This document shows positions 12,294 through 21,518 of a DNA stretch of 64,000 nucleotides, in pieces. A program made the position numbers and the translations under genes. Below the pieces are notes generated by a model. That model ran no database searches. It was not told the DNA's origin and saw only the letters and a list, made by a program, of their open reading frames with translations. The DNA is from Betaproteobacteria bacterium HGW-Betaproteobacteria-11. GTDB lineage: Bacteria > Pseudomonadota > Gammaproteobacteria > Burkholderiales > Rhodocyclaceae. Positions within the stretch are counted from its first letter, which is position 1; every line of letters begins with the position of its first letter. The stretch is from NCBI GenBank assembly GCA_002842395.1, contig PHCV01000004.1, forward strand, positions 293,017 to 357,016, written 5' to 3'.

Positions 12294-15188
12294 ATGAACA
12301 CGACGCCAGAACACCTCGAAGCCGCCACCAGCGACGAATACGATGGCCAGATGGGCCTGCCCCTGCCCCAGGAAATCTCGGGCGAGGTGCTGCTCGAAAA
12401 ATATGCCAAGGGCAATGAACGCAACGTGCATGAGGTGCGCGGCCGCGTCGCCCGCGCGCTGGCCGCGGTCGAAGCCGAAGACAAACGCGCTTGCTGGGAA
12501 ACCCGTTTCCTCGAAGCCCAGGAAAACGGTTTCGTGCCGGCCGGGCGCATCAATTCCGCCGCCGGCACCGATCTGTGCGCCACGCTGATCAACTGCTTCG
12601 TGCAGCCGGTCGGCGACTCGATCTCCGAGACCGTCGATGGCCGTCCCGGCATCTATACGGCACTGTTGCAGGCGGCCGAAACCATGCGCCGCGGCGGTGG
12701 CGTCGGCTACGACTTTTCCTCCATCCGTCCGGTCGGCGCCCACGTGAAAGGCACCCAGTCGCGTGCTTCCGGACCGGTGTCCTACATGCGCGTCTTCGAC
12801 CGCTCCTGCGAAACCGTCGAATCGGCCGGTTCCCGCCGTGGCGCCCAGATGGGCGTGATGCGCTGCGATCACCCGGATATCGAGGATTTCATCCACGCCA
12901 AGGACAAGGGCGATCTGACCAACTTCAATATTTCCGTTGGTGTCACCGATGCCTTCATGCAGGCAGTGGAAAACGATGGCGAGGTCGAGCTTGCCCACCG
13001 CGCCCCGCCCGCCGCCGATATCAAGGCTGCCGGCGCCTATCAACGCGAGGATGGCCAATGGGTGTATCGCAAGGTGCGCGCCCGCGAGTTGTGGGAGCAG
13101 ATCATGCGCTCGACCTATGACCATGCCGAGCCGGGCATCCTTTTCCTCGACCGGATGAACAAGGACAACAACCTCAATTATTGCGAAACCATCGAAGCCA
13201 CCAACCCCTGCGCGGAACAGCCGCTGCCCCCGTATGGCTGCTGTTGTCTGGGCTCGATCAACCTCACGCTGTTCGTGCGCGAGGCTTTCTCCGGGCACGC
13301 CCGCTTCGATTACGAGACCTTCGGCCAGGTCGTCGATGTCTCCGTGCGCATGCTCGACAATGTGCTCGAAGCCACCCACTGGCCGCTGCCGCAGCAATTG
13401 CAAGAAGCCCAGTCAAAACGCCGCGTCGGCCTCGGCTTCACCGGTCTGGGTGATGCGCTGATCATGTTGCAGAAGCGCTATGACACACAGGAAGCCCAGG
13501 ATCTGGCCACCGAAATCTCCGCCTTCATGCGCGACCGCGCCTATCTGGCCTCGGTCGAACTGGCCAGGGAACGCGGCGCCTTCCCGTTGTTCAACCGCGA
13601 CCTGTATCTTTCCGGCGGCAACTTCGCCTCCCGACTGCCGCAGGAGATCAAGGAGCAGATCAGGAAGCACGGCATCCGCAACTCGCATCTGCTCTCCATC
13701 GCCCCCACCGGCACGATCAGCCTGGCCTTCGCCGACAACGCCAGCAACGGCATCGAGCCCCCCTTCTCGTGGACCTACACGCGCAAGAAACGCATGGCCG
13801 ATGGCACCCACAAGGAATACGCGGTCGAGGATTACGCCTGGCGGCTTTACAAGCACCAGGGCGGCGACGTGGCGAAACTGCCCGCCTACTTCGTCACCGC
13901 GCTGGAAATCTCGGCCCAGGCGCACGAGCAAATGGTCGCCGCCGTTGCACCCTACGTCGACACCTCGATCTCGAAGACGGTCAATGTGCCGGCCGACTAT
14001 CCCTACGCCGAGTTCGAGGATCTCTACATGGTGGCCTGGAAATCCGGTCTGAAAGGGCTCGCCACCTACCGCCCCAACTCGGTGCTGGGCAGCGTGCTCT
14101 CGGTCGAACCGGCGGCCACGGCCAACGCCCAGAAGCAGCCACAGGACGTTACCCTCGATTCAGCCAACCGGCGCCTGTCGATCGGCGCCTTGCCGGCGCC
14201 GGTGCTGGCCAGCCTGCGCTGGCCGAGCCGGCCGCATCTGGCCGATGGCAACACCGCCTGGACCTACATGATCGAGGCGCCACAAGGCGAGTTCGCCCTC
14301 TTCGTCGGCCAGATCGAAAACGACATGGGCCGCCCGATGCCCTTCGAAGTCTGGGTCAATGGCACCGACCAGCCGCGCGGCATCGGCGCGGTGGCCAAGA
14401 CCCTGTCGATGGACATGCGGGCCAACGACAAGGCCTGGCTCAGGCTCAAGCTCGATGCCCTGGCCCGCGCCCAGGACGAGGACTCCTTCGAACTGCCCTT
14501 CCCGCCCAATGGCGAGAAGAAGCTCGTTCCCGGCGTCGTCTCGGCGCTGGCGCAGGTGGTGCGTTACCGTTGCGAGAAGCTTGGTGCCCTTGATGGCGAA
14601 GGCCCGACGCCGGTGATCGACTGCATGTTCAGCCGCGACGAGCCGAAGACCGGCACCGACGGCACGCTGTCGTGGACGGTCGATGTCGCCAACCCGGCCT
14701 CGGGTGAAGAGTTCGTCCTCGGCCTCAAGGAAATCACCCTGCCCGACGGCGTCACCCGGCCCTACTCGGTCTGGCTCTCCGGCCACTACCCGCGCGCCTT
14801 GGATGGCCTCACCCGCCTGCTCTCGCTCGACATGCGGGTGGTCGATCCGGCCTGGATCGGCATGAAGCTGCGCAAGCTGACCAACTATGCCGAACCGCTG
14901 GGCGATTTCATGGCCCGCGTCCCCGGCTCGAACCGCCAGCAGAGCTGGCCTTCGACCGTCGCCTACATCGCCCGCCTGATCATGCACCGCTATACCATGC
15001 TCGGCATCCTCGACGAGAACGGCTATCCGACCCGCGAGATGGGCATCCTCGAAACGCCCGGAGAAAAGAGTGGTGGCGTGAAAGTCATGCAGGGTGCGCT
15101 GTGCGGCGAATGCGGCAACTACACGGTGATCCGCAAGGACGGCTGCGACTTCTGCTCCGCCTGCGGCGCCGTGGGCAGCTGCGGCTGA
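12294..15188 (+). CDS. nrdJ: Class II (adenosylcobalamin-dependent) ribonucleotide reductase
   Basis: 964 residues. The N-terminal part carries [15 protein letters not shown]; the catalytic region carries [20 protein letters not shown] and [19 protein letters not shown]. The C-terminal third contains TSCPD-type segments, and the end is cysteine-rich ([20 protein letters not shown]), as expected for the redox tail that rereduces the active site. The enzyme makes deoxynucleotides with coenzyme B12 and works with or without oxygen, suiting a facultative organism. The ATG at 12294 has GGGAGA 6 nt upstream and is preferred to an in-frame ATG at 12267. The gene is followed at once by a strong terminator. 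Confidence 0.95.
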   Translation: MNTTPEHLEAATSDEYDGQMGLPLPQEISGEVLLEKYAKGNERNVHEVRGRVARALAAVEAEDKRACWETRFLEAQENGFVPAGRINSAAGTDLCATLINCFVQPVGDSISETVDGRPGIYTALLQAAETMRRGGGVGYDFSSIRPVGAHVKGTQSRASGPVSYMRVFDRSCETVESAGSRRGAQMGVMRCDHPDIEDFIHAKDKGDLTNFNISVGVTDAFMQAVENDGEVELAHRAPPAADIKAAGAYQREDGQWVYRKVRARELWEQIMRSTYDHAEPGILFLDRMNKDNNLNYCETIEATNPCAEQPLPPYGCCCLGSINLTLFVREAFSGHARFDYETFGQVVDVSVRMLDNVLEATHWPLPQQLQEAQSKRRVGLGFTGLGDALIMLQKRYDTQEAQDLATEISAFMRDRAYLASVELARERGAFPLFNRDLYLSGGNFASRLPQEIKEQIRKHGIRNSHLLSIAPTGTISLAFADNASNGIEPPFSWTYTRKKRMADGTHKEYAVEDYAWRLYKHQGGDVAKLPAYFVTALEISAQAHEQMVAAVAPYVDTSISKTVNVPADYPYAEFEDLYMVAWKSGLKGLATYRPNSVLGSVLSVEPAATANAQKQPQDVTLDSANRRLSIGALPAPVLASLRWPSRPHLADGNTAWTYMIEAPQGEFALFVGQIENDMGRPMPFEVWVNGTDQPRGIGAVAKTLSMDMRANDKAWLRLKLDALARAQDEDSFELPFPPNGEKKLVPGVVSALAQVVRYRCEKLGALDGEGPTPVIDCMFSRDEPKTGTDGTLSWTVDVANPASGEEFVLGLKEITLPDGVTRPYSVWLSGHYPRALDGLTRLLSLDMRVVDPAWIGMKLRKLTNYAEPLGDFMARVPGSNRQQSWPSTVAYIARLIMHRYTMLGILDENGYPTREMGILETPGEKSGGVKVMQGALCGECGNYTVIRKDGCDFCSACGAVGSCG

Positions 15189-15208
15189 TTTCGCGATAGC
15201 CTTCCTCT

Positions 15209-15260
15209 GCCGTCCCACCCCGTTCGCCAAAAAATCGGCGCTGGTGGGACGGCGGTTCTT
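15209..15260 (+). terminator. nrdJ terminator built around dispersed repeat copy 4
   Basis: A perfect 11-bp stem, GCCGTCCCACC (15209-15219) with GGTGGGACGGC (15243-15253), is followed by GGTTCTTTT. The loop and right arm contain AAAAAATCGGCGCTGGTGGG, a recognisable copy of the dispersed repeat. It lies between nrdJ and the FMN dehydrogenase gene. Confidence 0.8.
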
Positions 15261-15266
15261 TTGTTC

Positions 15267-16451
15267 ATGGCACTCCAACGCACATTCCACCAGGGTACGG
15301 ACTTCCGCCGCGCGCTGTCGATCGCCGAGCTGCGCCTGATCGCCCGCCGACGGGTGCCGCACTTCGCCTTCGAATATGTCGATAGCGGCGCGCAGGACGA
15401 GATCACCCTGCGCCGCAACCGAAGCGCCTTCGAGGCCATCGGCTTCATCCCGCCGACCCTGTGCGACACCAGCGCGCGCCAGCAGCGCACGCGCCTGTTC
15501 GGCGCGGAACTATCGAGCCCCCTGGTGGTTGCGCCGACGGCGCTGAACGGCCTGCTCCACCGCCAGGGCGACCTGGCCCTGGCCCGCGCCGCCAAGGCTG
15601 CCGGCATCCCCTTTACCCTCGCCACCTTGTCCACCGTCACGCTCGAACGCGTCGCCCGCGAAGTCGGCGGGCGCTTGTGGATGCAGCTCTACCTGATGCA
15701 GGATCGCCGCGTGGCGCGGGAGATCATCGCCCGTGCCGAGGCCGCCGGATTCGAGGCGCTGGTCCTCACCTCCGATGCCAATGTCTTCGGCCAGCGCGAA
15801 TGGGATCGGCGCAACTACCGCGCGCCGGGGCAACTGAATCTGCGCAACCTGCTCGATGTCGCGCGGCACCCGGGCTGGCTATGGCAAATCCTCTGGCCAC
15901 ACGGCATCCCGCGGTTCGCCAACGTTGCCAGCGCCCTGCCGCCGGAAGCCCGCAGCGCACGCGCCGGCGTCGCCCACCTGCCGCGCCTGATGCTGCCCGA
16001 CATCTCCTGGCAGGATCTCGCCTGGGTCCGCGAAGCCTGGCCACGCACCCTGATCCTCAAGGGCGTACTCACCGTCGCCGACGCCGAACGCGCCGCCCGC
16101 CACGGCTGCGACGGCATCGTTCTCACCAATCATGGTGGCCGCCAGCTCGATGGCACGATCGCCCCGCTCGAGGTTCTGCCCGAGATCGCCGAGGCCGTGG
16201 GCAAACAACTCACCCTGCTCATCGACAGCGGCTTCCGCCGCGGCACCGACGTGGTCAAGGCGCTCGCCCTCGGCGCCGATGGCGTCATGCTCGGCGCCGC
16301 CACCCTGTATGGACTGGCCGCCGGCGGCGAAGCGGGCGTGACGCATGCACTGGACATTCTGCGCGGCGAAATCGACCGCACGCTCGGCCAGCTCGGCTGC
16401 AATTCGATCGCCGAACTCGGCCCGCATCTGCTCAAGAACTCATCGCGCTGA
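15267..16451 (+). CDS. FMN-dependent alpha-hydroxy-acid dehydrogenase (LldD/mandelate dehydrogenase family)
   Basis: 394 residues. The fold is the FMN-binding TIM barrel: VDSGAQDEITLRRNR near the N-terminus, MQLYLMQDR, LILKGVLTVADA with the substrate/flavin lysine, the active-site motif LTNHGGRQLDG, and DSGFRRGTDVVKALALGA at the phosphate-binding end. Family members oxidise L-lactate, glycolate or mandelate and pass electrons to quinone or oxygen. Substrate specificity is not readable here. The ATG at 15267 lies 7 nt after the terminator of nrdJ, so it needs its own promoter or read-through; no good Shine-Dalgarno is visible. A long-form dispersed repeat follows the stop codon. Confidence 0.85.
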   Translation: MALQRTFHQGTDFRRALSIAELRLIARRRVPHFAFEYVDSGAQDEITLRRNRSAFEAIGFIPPTLCDTSARQQRTRLFGAELSSPLVVAPTALNGLLHRQGDLALARAAKAAGIPFTLATLSTVTLERVAREVGGRLWMQLYLMQDRRVAREIIARAEAAGFEALVLTSDANVFGQREWDRRNYRAPGQLNLRNLLDVARHPGWLWQILWPHGIPRFANVASALPPEARSARAGVAHLPRLMLPDISWQDLAWVREAWPRTLILKGVLTVADAERAARHGCDGIVLTNHGGRQLDGTIAPLEVLPEIAEAVGKQLTLLIDSGFRRGTDVVKALALGADGVMLGAATLYGLAAGGEAGVTHALDILRGEIDRTLGQLGCNSIAELGPHLLKNSSR

Positions 16452-16458
16452 CGACGCT

Positions 16459-16549
16459 CGCCGTCTCGCCATCCGCTACGGCGAGGAGAGCGTTTTTTGC
16501 TCGACCGCCTTGTAGCGCAGTTGCTTCACCAGCGCCGACTTTTCAGGCG
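16459..16549 (-). repeat. Dispersed repeat, long form (copy 5)
   Basis: The 76 bp at 16459-16534 match 37039-37114 at the end of mutS in reverse complement with 2 mismatches. On the minus strand the element continues as AAAAGTCGGCGCTGGTGA, so it contains both ends of the short form plus a middle of about 55 bp. It starts at the stop codon of the GIY-YIG gene. Arms CGCCGT and ACGGCG can form a hairpin. Confidence 0.85.
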
Positions 16550-16803
16550 TCCGCGCGGGCCAGACTTGCGGCATACGCCCGCTTGGCCTGGGGCGTGAGC
16601 TGCTTGAGCCGCCACTCGGCGCGCAAGGCCGCGCCACGGTCGGGCCAGGACTCGCTGGCCAGCACGCGCAGCGGTGGATGCGAACGGGTATAGCGCGCGC
16701 CCTTGCCCTGCTGGTGAGCGATAAAACGCTTCTCGACATCGCGGGCGATGCCGGTATAAATACTGCCGTCAGTACATTCGAGCAGATAGACGAACCAGCT
16801 CAT
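16543..16803 (-). CDS. GIY-YIG domain protein (UPF0213/YhbQ type)
   Basis: 86 residues. It begins MSWFVYLLECTDGSIYTGIA, the GIY-YIG signature in its VYLLEC...YTGI form, followed by the conserved arginine in EKRFIAHQQGKGARYTRSH. Length and motif fit the small YhbQ/UPF0213 family of single-domain GIY-YIG proteins. The cellular role is unknown, and DNA cleavage is only inferred from the fold. The stop codon TGA lies at the junction with a long-form dispersed repeat. Confidence 0.85.
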   Translation of the reverse strand: MSWFVYLLECTDGSIYTGIARDVEKRFIAHQQGKGARYTRSHPPLRVLASESWPDRGAALRAEWRLKQLTPQAKRAYAASLARADA

Positions 16804-16816
16804 ATCCCATTCGGAT

Positions 16817-17251
16817 TCAGGTCAGCAGCGGGTGCAGCCAGACAAACAGCGCCTGCCCCTGCGACTCGGCAAGCTGGGCGAGATCGGCCAGCTCGATGAG
16901 CATTTCCATGACTTCTTCCTCCGGCCAGCCCTCCAGCTCGAAATCTTCGGTAGCCACAAGTTCCGCGGCAAACCGCGCGAGAGCCTCTTCGTCGAGCGAC
17001 GCCAGCTTTGCCATGGCCTCATCGGCCAGGCGCAGCACCACCACGCCTTCGCCACCGACATAGACCGGCTCGTAGAAACTTGCCGCAAGATCGAAATCGT
17101 CGCCGGTCAGCAGGCAATGCATGACCGCGATCTTTGCGGTGTCGATGCCGCGTCGCTCGACGCCGCTCCATTCATCCAGCGGCCGCAACGACTCGCCGAT
17201 GGCATCGGATTCATCATCTTCGGCGGCAACGATCTGGGTCAATACGCTCAT
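16817..17251 (-). CDS. Conserved acidic hypothetical protein
   Basis: 144 residues, rich in Glu, Asp, Leu and Ala, with no signal peptide or membrane segment. Visible stretches are DEWSGVERRGIDTAK and a C-terminal helical part ending LFVWLHPLLT. I do not recognise a characterised family. AAGGAG 8 nt before the ATG supports expression. It lies between the GIY-YIG gene and the ABC-F gene, same strand, 13 and 30 nt away, so the three may be cotranscribed. No function is proposed. Confidence 0.7.
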   Translation of the reverse strand: MSVLTQIVAAEDDESDAIGESLRPLDEWSGVERRGIDTAKIAVMHCLLTGDDFDLAASFYEPVYVGGEGVVVLRLADEAMAKLASLDEEALARFAAELVATEDFELEGWPEEEVMEMLIELADLAQLAESQGQALFVWLHPLLT

Positions 17252-17281
17252 CGGCTGTTTCTCCTTGCGGACGTTGCAGGC

Positions 17282-19189
17282 TCAGGCCGCCAGCGACTCC
17301 AGGGCTTCCCAGCGCAGCAGCGCGGCATCGATGTCGCCATCGATTTCGGCCAGGCGCGCCTGTGCCTGGCGTTGGGTTTCCAGTGGCTGGCGGTAGAACT
17401 CGGGAGCGGCCAGCCGCTGTTGCAGCTGGGTCTGCTCGGCTTCCAGCGTGGCCAGACGTACGGGCAACTGTTCCAGTTCACGCTGCTCCTTGAAACCGAG
17501 CTTTCTGCGGCCGGGCGGGTTCGCTGCGCTCCCCGCTGCCGCGGGAATTTTCTTCCCGGCTTTCGCCGCTTCGCGCAGCGCGGCCGCGGGCATGGCCGCC
17601 GTCCGCTGCTGCAACCAGTCGCTATAGCCGCCGACATACTCCTTCCACTTGCCATCGCCTTCGCTGGCGATGGTCTGGGTCACCACGTTGTCGAGAAAGG
17701 CACGGTCGTGACTGACCAGGAATACCGTTCCGGCATAATCCTGCAAGAGCGCCTCGAGCAGTTCCAGGGTTTCGATGTCAAGGTCGTTGGTCGGCTCGTC
17801 GAGCACCAGGACATTGGCCGGCCGGGCGAACAGGCGCGCCAGCAAGAGGCGGTTCTTCTCGCCGCCGGAAAGCGATTTCACCTTGGATCGGGCGCGCGCC
17901 GGAGCGAACAGAAAATCCTCCAGATAGCCGATGACATGTTTCTTGATGCCCCCGATCTCGACGTAATCGGAGCCCGGACTGATGACATCGGCAAGCGTCG
18001 CCTCGGCATCGAGCTGGCTGCGAAACTGGTCGAAGTAGGCTACCTCGACGCGACTGCCGAGACGCACCGTACCGCTGTCCGCCGCGATCTGGCCAAGAAT
18101 CAGGCGCAACAGCGTGGTCTTGCCCGCGCCATTGGGGCCGATCAGGCCAATCTTGTCGCCGCGCTGGAGACGACAGGAAAAATCCCTCACCACGCAACGC
18201 TCGCCAAAACATTTGCCGACCTGTTCCAGTTCGGCCACCAGCTTGCCCGAAGCCTCGCCGCGCGCCAGTTGAAAATCGACCCGCCCCAACTGTTCCCGTC
18301 GCGCGGCACGTTCGCTACGCAGATGTTCCAGCCGATTGATGCGGCCGACGCTGCGGGTGCGCCGCGCCTCGACGCCCTTGCGAATCCAGATTTCTTCCTG
18401 CGCCAGCAGCTTGTCGGCGCGCGCATTGGCCAGCGCCTCCTCGTGCAACAGCATCTCCTTGCGTTCCTGATAAGCCGCGAAACGGCCGGGAAAGCTGGTC
18501 AGCTTGCCGCGATCGAGTTCGATGATGCGCGTCGCCACGCCATCGAGGAAGGCGCGGTCATGGGTAATCAGCATGACCGCCCCGGGATAGCCTTTGAGCA
18601 GTTCCTCCAGCCACAGAATGCCATCGACATCGAGATGATTGGTCGGCTCGTCGAGCAGCAGCAATTCGGGCTCCATCACCAGCGCCCGGGCCAGGGCGAC
18701 GCGCTTCTTGCCGCCGCCGGAGAGCGCGGCGACCGGTGCATCGCCATCGAGTCCGAGTCGCGATACCGCCTGCTCGATCCGCGAATTCAGTCGCCAGCCA
18801 TCGGCTGCTTCGAGCGCCGCCTGCAAGGTCTGCAACTGCTCCAGCGCCGCCGTGTCGCCAGCGCCGACTTTTTGCGTCGCCGCGTGATACTCGGACAAGA
18901 CCCGGGCCACCGTCCCGAGGCCGGCCGCTACCGCGGCAAAGACGTTGTCATCAGCGGAAAACTCCGGCTCCTGCGGCACATAAGCGATGCGCAAACCCGG
19001 TTGCCGCCAGAGCAGTCCGTCGTCCAGCGACGACAGCCCGGCCAGCGCCTGCAGCAAGCTGGATTTGCCACTACCGTTGCGGCCGATCAGGCCGACACAT
19101 TCACCGGCATCGATCTGCAATGCCGCGTGATCGAGCAGGGCGACGTGGCCGAAGGCGAGACAGGCACGATCGAGGGTAAGCAGGGGCAC
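17282..19189 (-). CDS. uup: ABC-F ATPase, Uup type
   Basis: 635 residues with two ABC domains and no membrane part. The first Walker A is GRNGSGKSS near residue 36 and the second GPNGAGKTT near residue 350. Signatures are LSGGGKKRVALARAL and LSGGEKNRLLLARLF; Walker B are LLLDEPTNHLD and LVLDEPTNDLD. The last about 90 residues form the coiled-coil tail typical of Uup (LEAEQTQLQQRLAAPEFY). ABC-F proteins act at the ribosome or, for Uup, in DNA/replication-linked processes. Translation starts at GTG 19189. A dispersed repeat is read in frame as [11 protein letters not shown] near residue 110, in a helical region of domain 1. Confidence 0.9.
   Translation of the reverse strand: MPLLTLDRACLAFGHVALLDHAALQIDAGECVGLIGRNGSGKSSLLQALAGLSSLDDGLLWRQPGLRIAYVPQEPEFSADDNVFAAVAAGLGTVARVLSEYHAATQKVGAGDTAALEQLQTLQAALEAADGWRLNSRIEQAVSRLGLDGDAPVAALSGGGKKRVALARALVMEPELLLLDEPTNHLDVDGILWLEELLKGYPGAVMLITHDRAFLDGVATRIIELDRGKLTSFPGRFAAYQERKEMLLHEEALANARADKLLAQEEIWIRKGVEARRTRSVGRINRLEHLRSERAARREQLGRVDFQLARGEASGKLVAELEQVGKCFGERCVVRDFSCRLQRGDKIGLIGPNGAGKTTLLRLILGQIAADSGTVRLGSRVEVAYFDQFRSQLDAEATLADVISPGSDYVEIGGIKKHVIGYLEDFLFAPARARSKVKSLSGGEKNRLLLARLFARPANVLVLDEPTNDLDIETLELLEALLQDYAGTVFLVSHDRAFLDNVVTQTIASEGDGKWKEYVGGYSDWLQQRTAAMPAAALREAAKAGKKIPAAAGSAANPPGRRKLGFKEQRELEQLPVRLATLEAEQTQLQQRLAAPEFYRQPLETQRQAQARLAEIDGDIDAALLRWEALESLAA
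18848..18873 (-). repeat. Short dispersed repeat, copy 6 (in frame inside uup)
   Basis: On the minus strand AAAAAGTCGGCGCTGGCGAC then ACGGCGG. It is translated in frame as [10 protein letters not shown] within the ABC-F protein. Confidence 0.8.
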
Positions 19190-19255
19190 GGGGAGTAAAT
19201 AAGGAAGAACAAGGGACAGCAGGATTATAGGCGAGCGGTTAGAATTCGCACCCCA

Positions 19256-19331
19256 GCCCGCGTAGCTCAGTGGATAGAGCGACCGCCTCCTAAGCGGTAG
19301 GTCACAGGTTCGATTCCCGTCGTGGGCACCA
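19256..19331 (+). tRNA. tRNA-Arg (CCT anticodon)
   Basis: 76 nt with encoded CCA. The acceptor stem GCCCGCG pairs with CGTGGGC, the D-arm contains TAGCTCAGTGGATAGAG, the T-arm contains AGGTTCGATTCCC. Anticodon loop CTCCTAA gives CCT, which reads AGG. No second copy of the tRNA 3' end is visible in the window. Confidence 0.93.
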
Positions 19332-19638
19332 GTCGTTTTTTTCCGCTGCCGTGTTGTCAGTCATTTTCGATTGCGCCAACATGTGCCGATCTCGAGCGTG
19401 GCAACTTTGACTTGGCGGCCCAGGGCTCGGATGCTGGTGTAGTGCTTGCGAATTGTCGAAACCGTCAAAACACCTCGGCGTCATTCCCGCGGAAGCGGGA
19501 ATCCAGTACGTTCCCGAATCCTCGCTTCGCCCGCCGCGAAGCGGAGCCCCGGGTGTGTCGAGACCGCGGGGACGACGATGGATTGACCGCCCCGGTACTG
19601 AAATTTACCAGGCGCCACGCTAGAGAGCGGACCTCCCA
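19332..19638. repeat. Intergenic region with a dRS3-like inverted repeat
   Basis: About 300 bp without a credible gene. Positions 19483-19502 are the palindrome ATTCCCGCGGAAGCGGGAAT, which has the ATTCCC-N8-GGGAAT form of the neisserial dRS3 repeat and of similar intergenic repeats in other proteobacteria. GC-rich sequence around 19520-19575 may form further hairpins. Only one copy is seen in the window. Confidence 0.5.
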
Positions 19639-20106
19639 CTACTTGACGCGAGTCAGCGCCGGACGGTCACCAGGAGGTTTGTGGCTTGGGCGTTCAGAAG
19701 TCGGCTCTGGTGCGACGGCGTTTTCCGTACTCGCCTGCTCGGTTGCTCCAGTGTGCGAAGCCGTTGCAGCTTCGACAACCTCGAACGCCATGCCTTCGCC
19801 ATTCTCACGCGCGTAGATCGCTGCAACCCGCGCCAGGGGGATCAGCAACGGGAATATCTTGCCGCCGAAACGGCCCTGAAAGGTGACCTCCTCGTTACCG
19901 AGCTGCAACTGGTTGGTAGCTTCGAGGCCCAGGTTGAGCACGATTTCACCATTCTTGACGAACTCGCGCGGCACGCGTGTCGAAGCATCGACCGCCACCA
20001 AGAGATACGGCGTGAGCCCCTGATCGACGCACCACTCGTGAATGGCGCGTAGCAGATAGGGCTTGAGCGACTGGCCGTGGGCCGGCATCGGCGGCGCAAC
20101 CTGCAT
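19639..20106 (-). CDS. sspB: ClpXP protease specificity-enhancing factor SspB
   Basis: 155 residues from ATG 20106 (MQVAPPMPAHGQSLKPYLL). The conserved SspB core is present: LRAIHEWCVDQGLTPYL near the start, then VPREFVKNGEIVLNL and FGGKIFPLLIPLARVAAIYA. After about residue 110 the tail is variable and ends in RPALTRVK, the short basic end that docks on ClpX in this family. SspB tethers ssrA-tagged proteins to ClpXP. The start codon overlaps the sspA stop codon, giving a classic sspA-sspB operon. Confidence 0.92.
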   Translation of the reverse strand: MQVAPPMPAHGQSLKPYLLRAIHEWCVDQGLTPYLLVAVDASTRVPREFVKNGEIVLNLGLEATNQLQLGNEEVTFQGRFGGKIFPLLIPLARVAAIYARENGEGMAFEVVEAATASHTGATEQASTENAVAPEPTSERPSHKPPGDRPALTRVK

Positions 20107-20702
20107 CAACGACGCATGACCTTTTCGGTCGGTGTCAGGGCATCGATGAAACCTTGCCGTGAGAAAATACGTTCCGCATATTTCATCAGGGGCGAAGCTG
20201 TATTCGGCAAAACGATGCCATAGTGGTCGAGACGCCATAACAGCGGCGCAATGGCGACATCGAGCATGGAAAATTCGTCGGCCAGCAGATATTTCTGCTT
20301 GTTGAACATGCCCGAAAGCTCGGTCAGCCGGTCACGGATATGCAGACGTGACTTCTCGGCGGCCTTGGCGTTTTTTTCCAGCACATCGATATGACTAAAC
20401 AGTTCCTGCTCCATCGTGAACAACAACTGGCGCGCCTTGGCCCGGGTCTGCGGATCCGGCGGCATCAGTTGCGGATGGGGAAAGCGCTCGTCGATGTATT
20501 CGTTGATGATGTTCGACTCGTAGAGCACCAGATCGCGATCGACCAGCACCGGGACGCGGTTGTACGGGTTGACGACAGCCATCTCTTCGGGCTTGTTGAA
20601 CAGATCGACATCGATCACCTGAAAATCCATCTGCTTTTCATAAAGCACGATGCGGCAACGATGGCTGAACGGGCAAGTAGTGCCTGAATACAGGTTCATC
20701 AT
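20106..20702 (-). CDS. sspA: Stringent starvation protein A
   Basis: GST-like protein that binds RNA polymerase. From the chosen ATG 20702 it begins MMNLYSGTTCPFSHRCRI, the usual SspA N-terminus, continues with the thioredoxin-fold segment NRVPVLVDRDLVLYESNI and the helical GST C-domain. An in-frame start at 20780 would add 26 residues with no match to the family, but a start at 20765 with a weak ribosome site cannot be excluded. It lies downstream of petABC on the same strand, an order common in betaproteobacteria. Confidence 0.9.
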   Translation of the reverse strand: MMNLYSGTTCPFSHRCRIVLYEKQMDFQVIDVDLFNKPEEMAVVNPYNRVPVLVDRDLVLYESNIINEYIDERFPHPQLMPPDPQTRAKARQLLFTMEQELFSHIDVLEKNAKAAEKSRLHIRDRLTELSGMFNKQKYLLADEFSMLDVAIAPLLWRLDHYGIVLPNTASPLMKYAERIFSRQGFIDALTPTEKVMRR

Positions 20703-20801
20703 GGCACTGGTGCCCCAGGAATAGTCGGCATCACGCACTACTTTGCGAACGGAAGGTGCATTCATTTCTCGGTGCCCCATGGTTGTCTTTCGGATATCAA
20801 G

Positions 20802-21518
20802 TTAATGGATGTCTTTCCAGTAGTTGCGCTTGAGCGCGTAGGAAAATACCAGCAAAACCGCCAGGAAAGCCAGCACGATCCAGCCCAGATGCTTGCGCGA
20901 ATTGGCCGCCGGTTCGCCCATGTATTGCAGAAAGCCGACCAGATCGGCCACCATGTCGTCGTACTCCTTGGGCGACATCTTGCCCGGCTTGACGAGTTTG
21001 AGCTGGTGATCCTCGCCCAGCACCTGATCGCCCTGAAATTCCCACAGCACATGCGGCATGCCCACGTTCTGGAAAACCAAGTTGTTCCAGCCGGTGGGGC
21101 GTTCCTCGTCACGATAGAAGGTGCGCAGATAGGTATACAGCCAGTCGGCGCCCGAACCGAATTCGGAGCCACGGGCACGGGCAATCACCGTCAGATCGGG
21201 AGGAGGAGCACCGAACCAGGCCTTGGCATCGGCACGTCGCATGGCGACGCGCATCGTCTCGCCTACCTTGTCCGCCGTGAACAACAGATTGTCCTTGATC
21301 TGCTGGTCGCTCAACCCAATGTCATGCAGGCGGTTGTAGCGCATGTAGGAGGCGGAATGACAATTGAGACAATAATTGACAAAAATCTTGGCCCCGTTTT
21401 GTAGTGCCGCCTTGTCCTGCGAACGATCGGGAGCATGATCGAGATGGAGTTCCGGCCCGCTGGCCATGGCAAGCAGCGGAACCAGCAGGATTAAGGCAAG
21501 AAATCTCTTCATTTGCAT
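20802..21518 (-). CDS. petC: Cytochrome c1 of the bc1 complex
   Basis: 238 residues. A signal sequence leads into the haem-binding motif CLNCH (residues 50-54), followed by SASYMRYNRL. The distal haem ligand region lies in the central part (a Met in GMPHVLW or nearby), and a C-terminal membrane anchor (LAFLAVLLVFSYALKRNYW) fixes the protein on the periplasmic face. It accepts electrons from the Rieske protein and passes them to soluble cytochrome c. The start overlaps the petB stop, consistent with the petABC operon. Confidence 0.93.
   Translation of the reverse strand: MQMKRFLALILLVPLLAMASGPELHLDHAPDRSQDKAALQNGAKIFVNYCLNCHSASYMRYNRLHDIGLSDQQIKDNLLFTADKVGETMRVAMRRADAKAWFGAPPPDLTVIARARGSEFGSGADWLYTYLRTFYRDEERPTGWNNLVFQNVGMPHVLWEFQGDQVLGEDHQLKLVKPGKMSPKEYDDMVADLVGFLQYMGEPAANSRKHLGWIVLAFLAVLLVFSYALKRNYWKDIH

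Noticed and set aside
16832..19198. 788-codon open frame antisense to the ABC-F gene
   Set aside because: No family features; the opposite strand encodes an intact ABC-F protein with all motifs.
19256..19331. tRNA-Arg as an integration site
   Set aside because: No integrase gene and no second copy of the tRNA 3' end in the window; neighbours are core genes.
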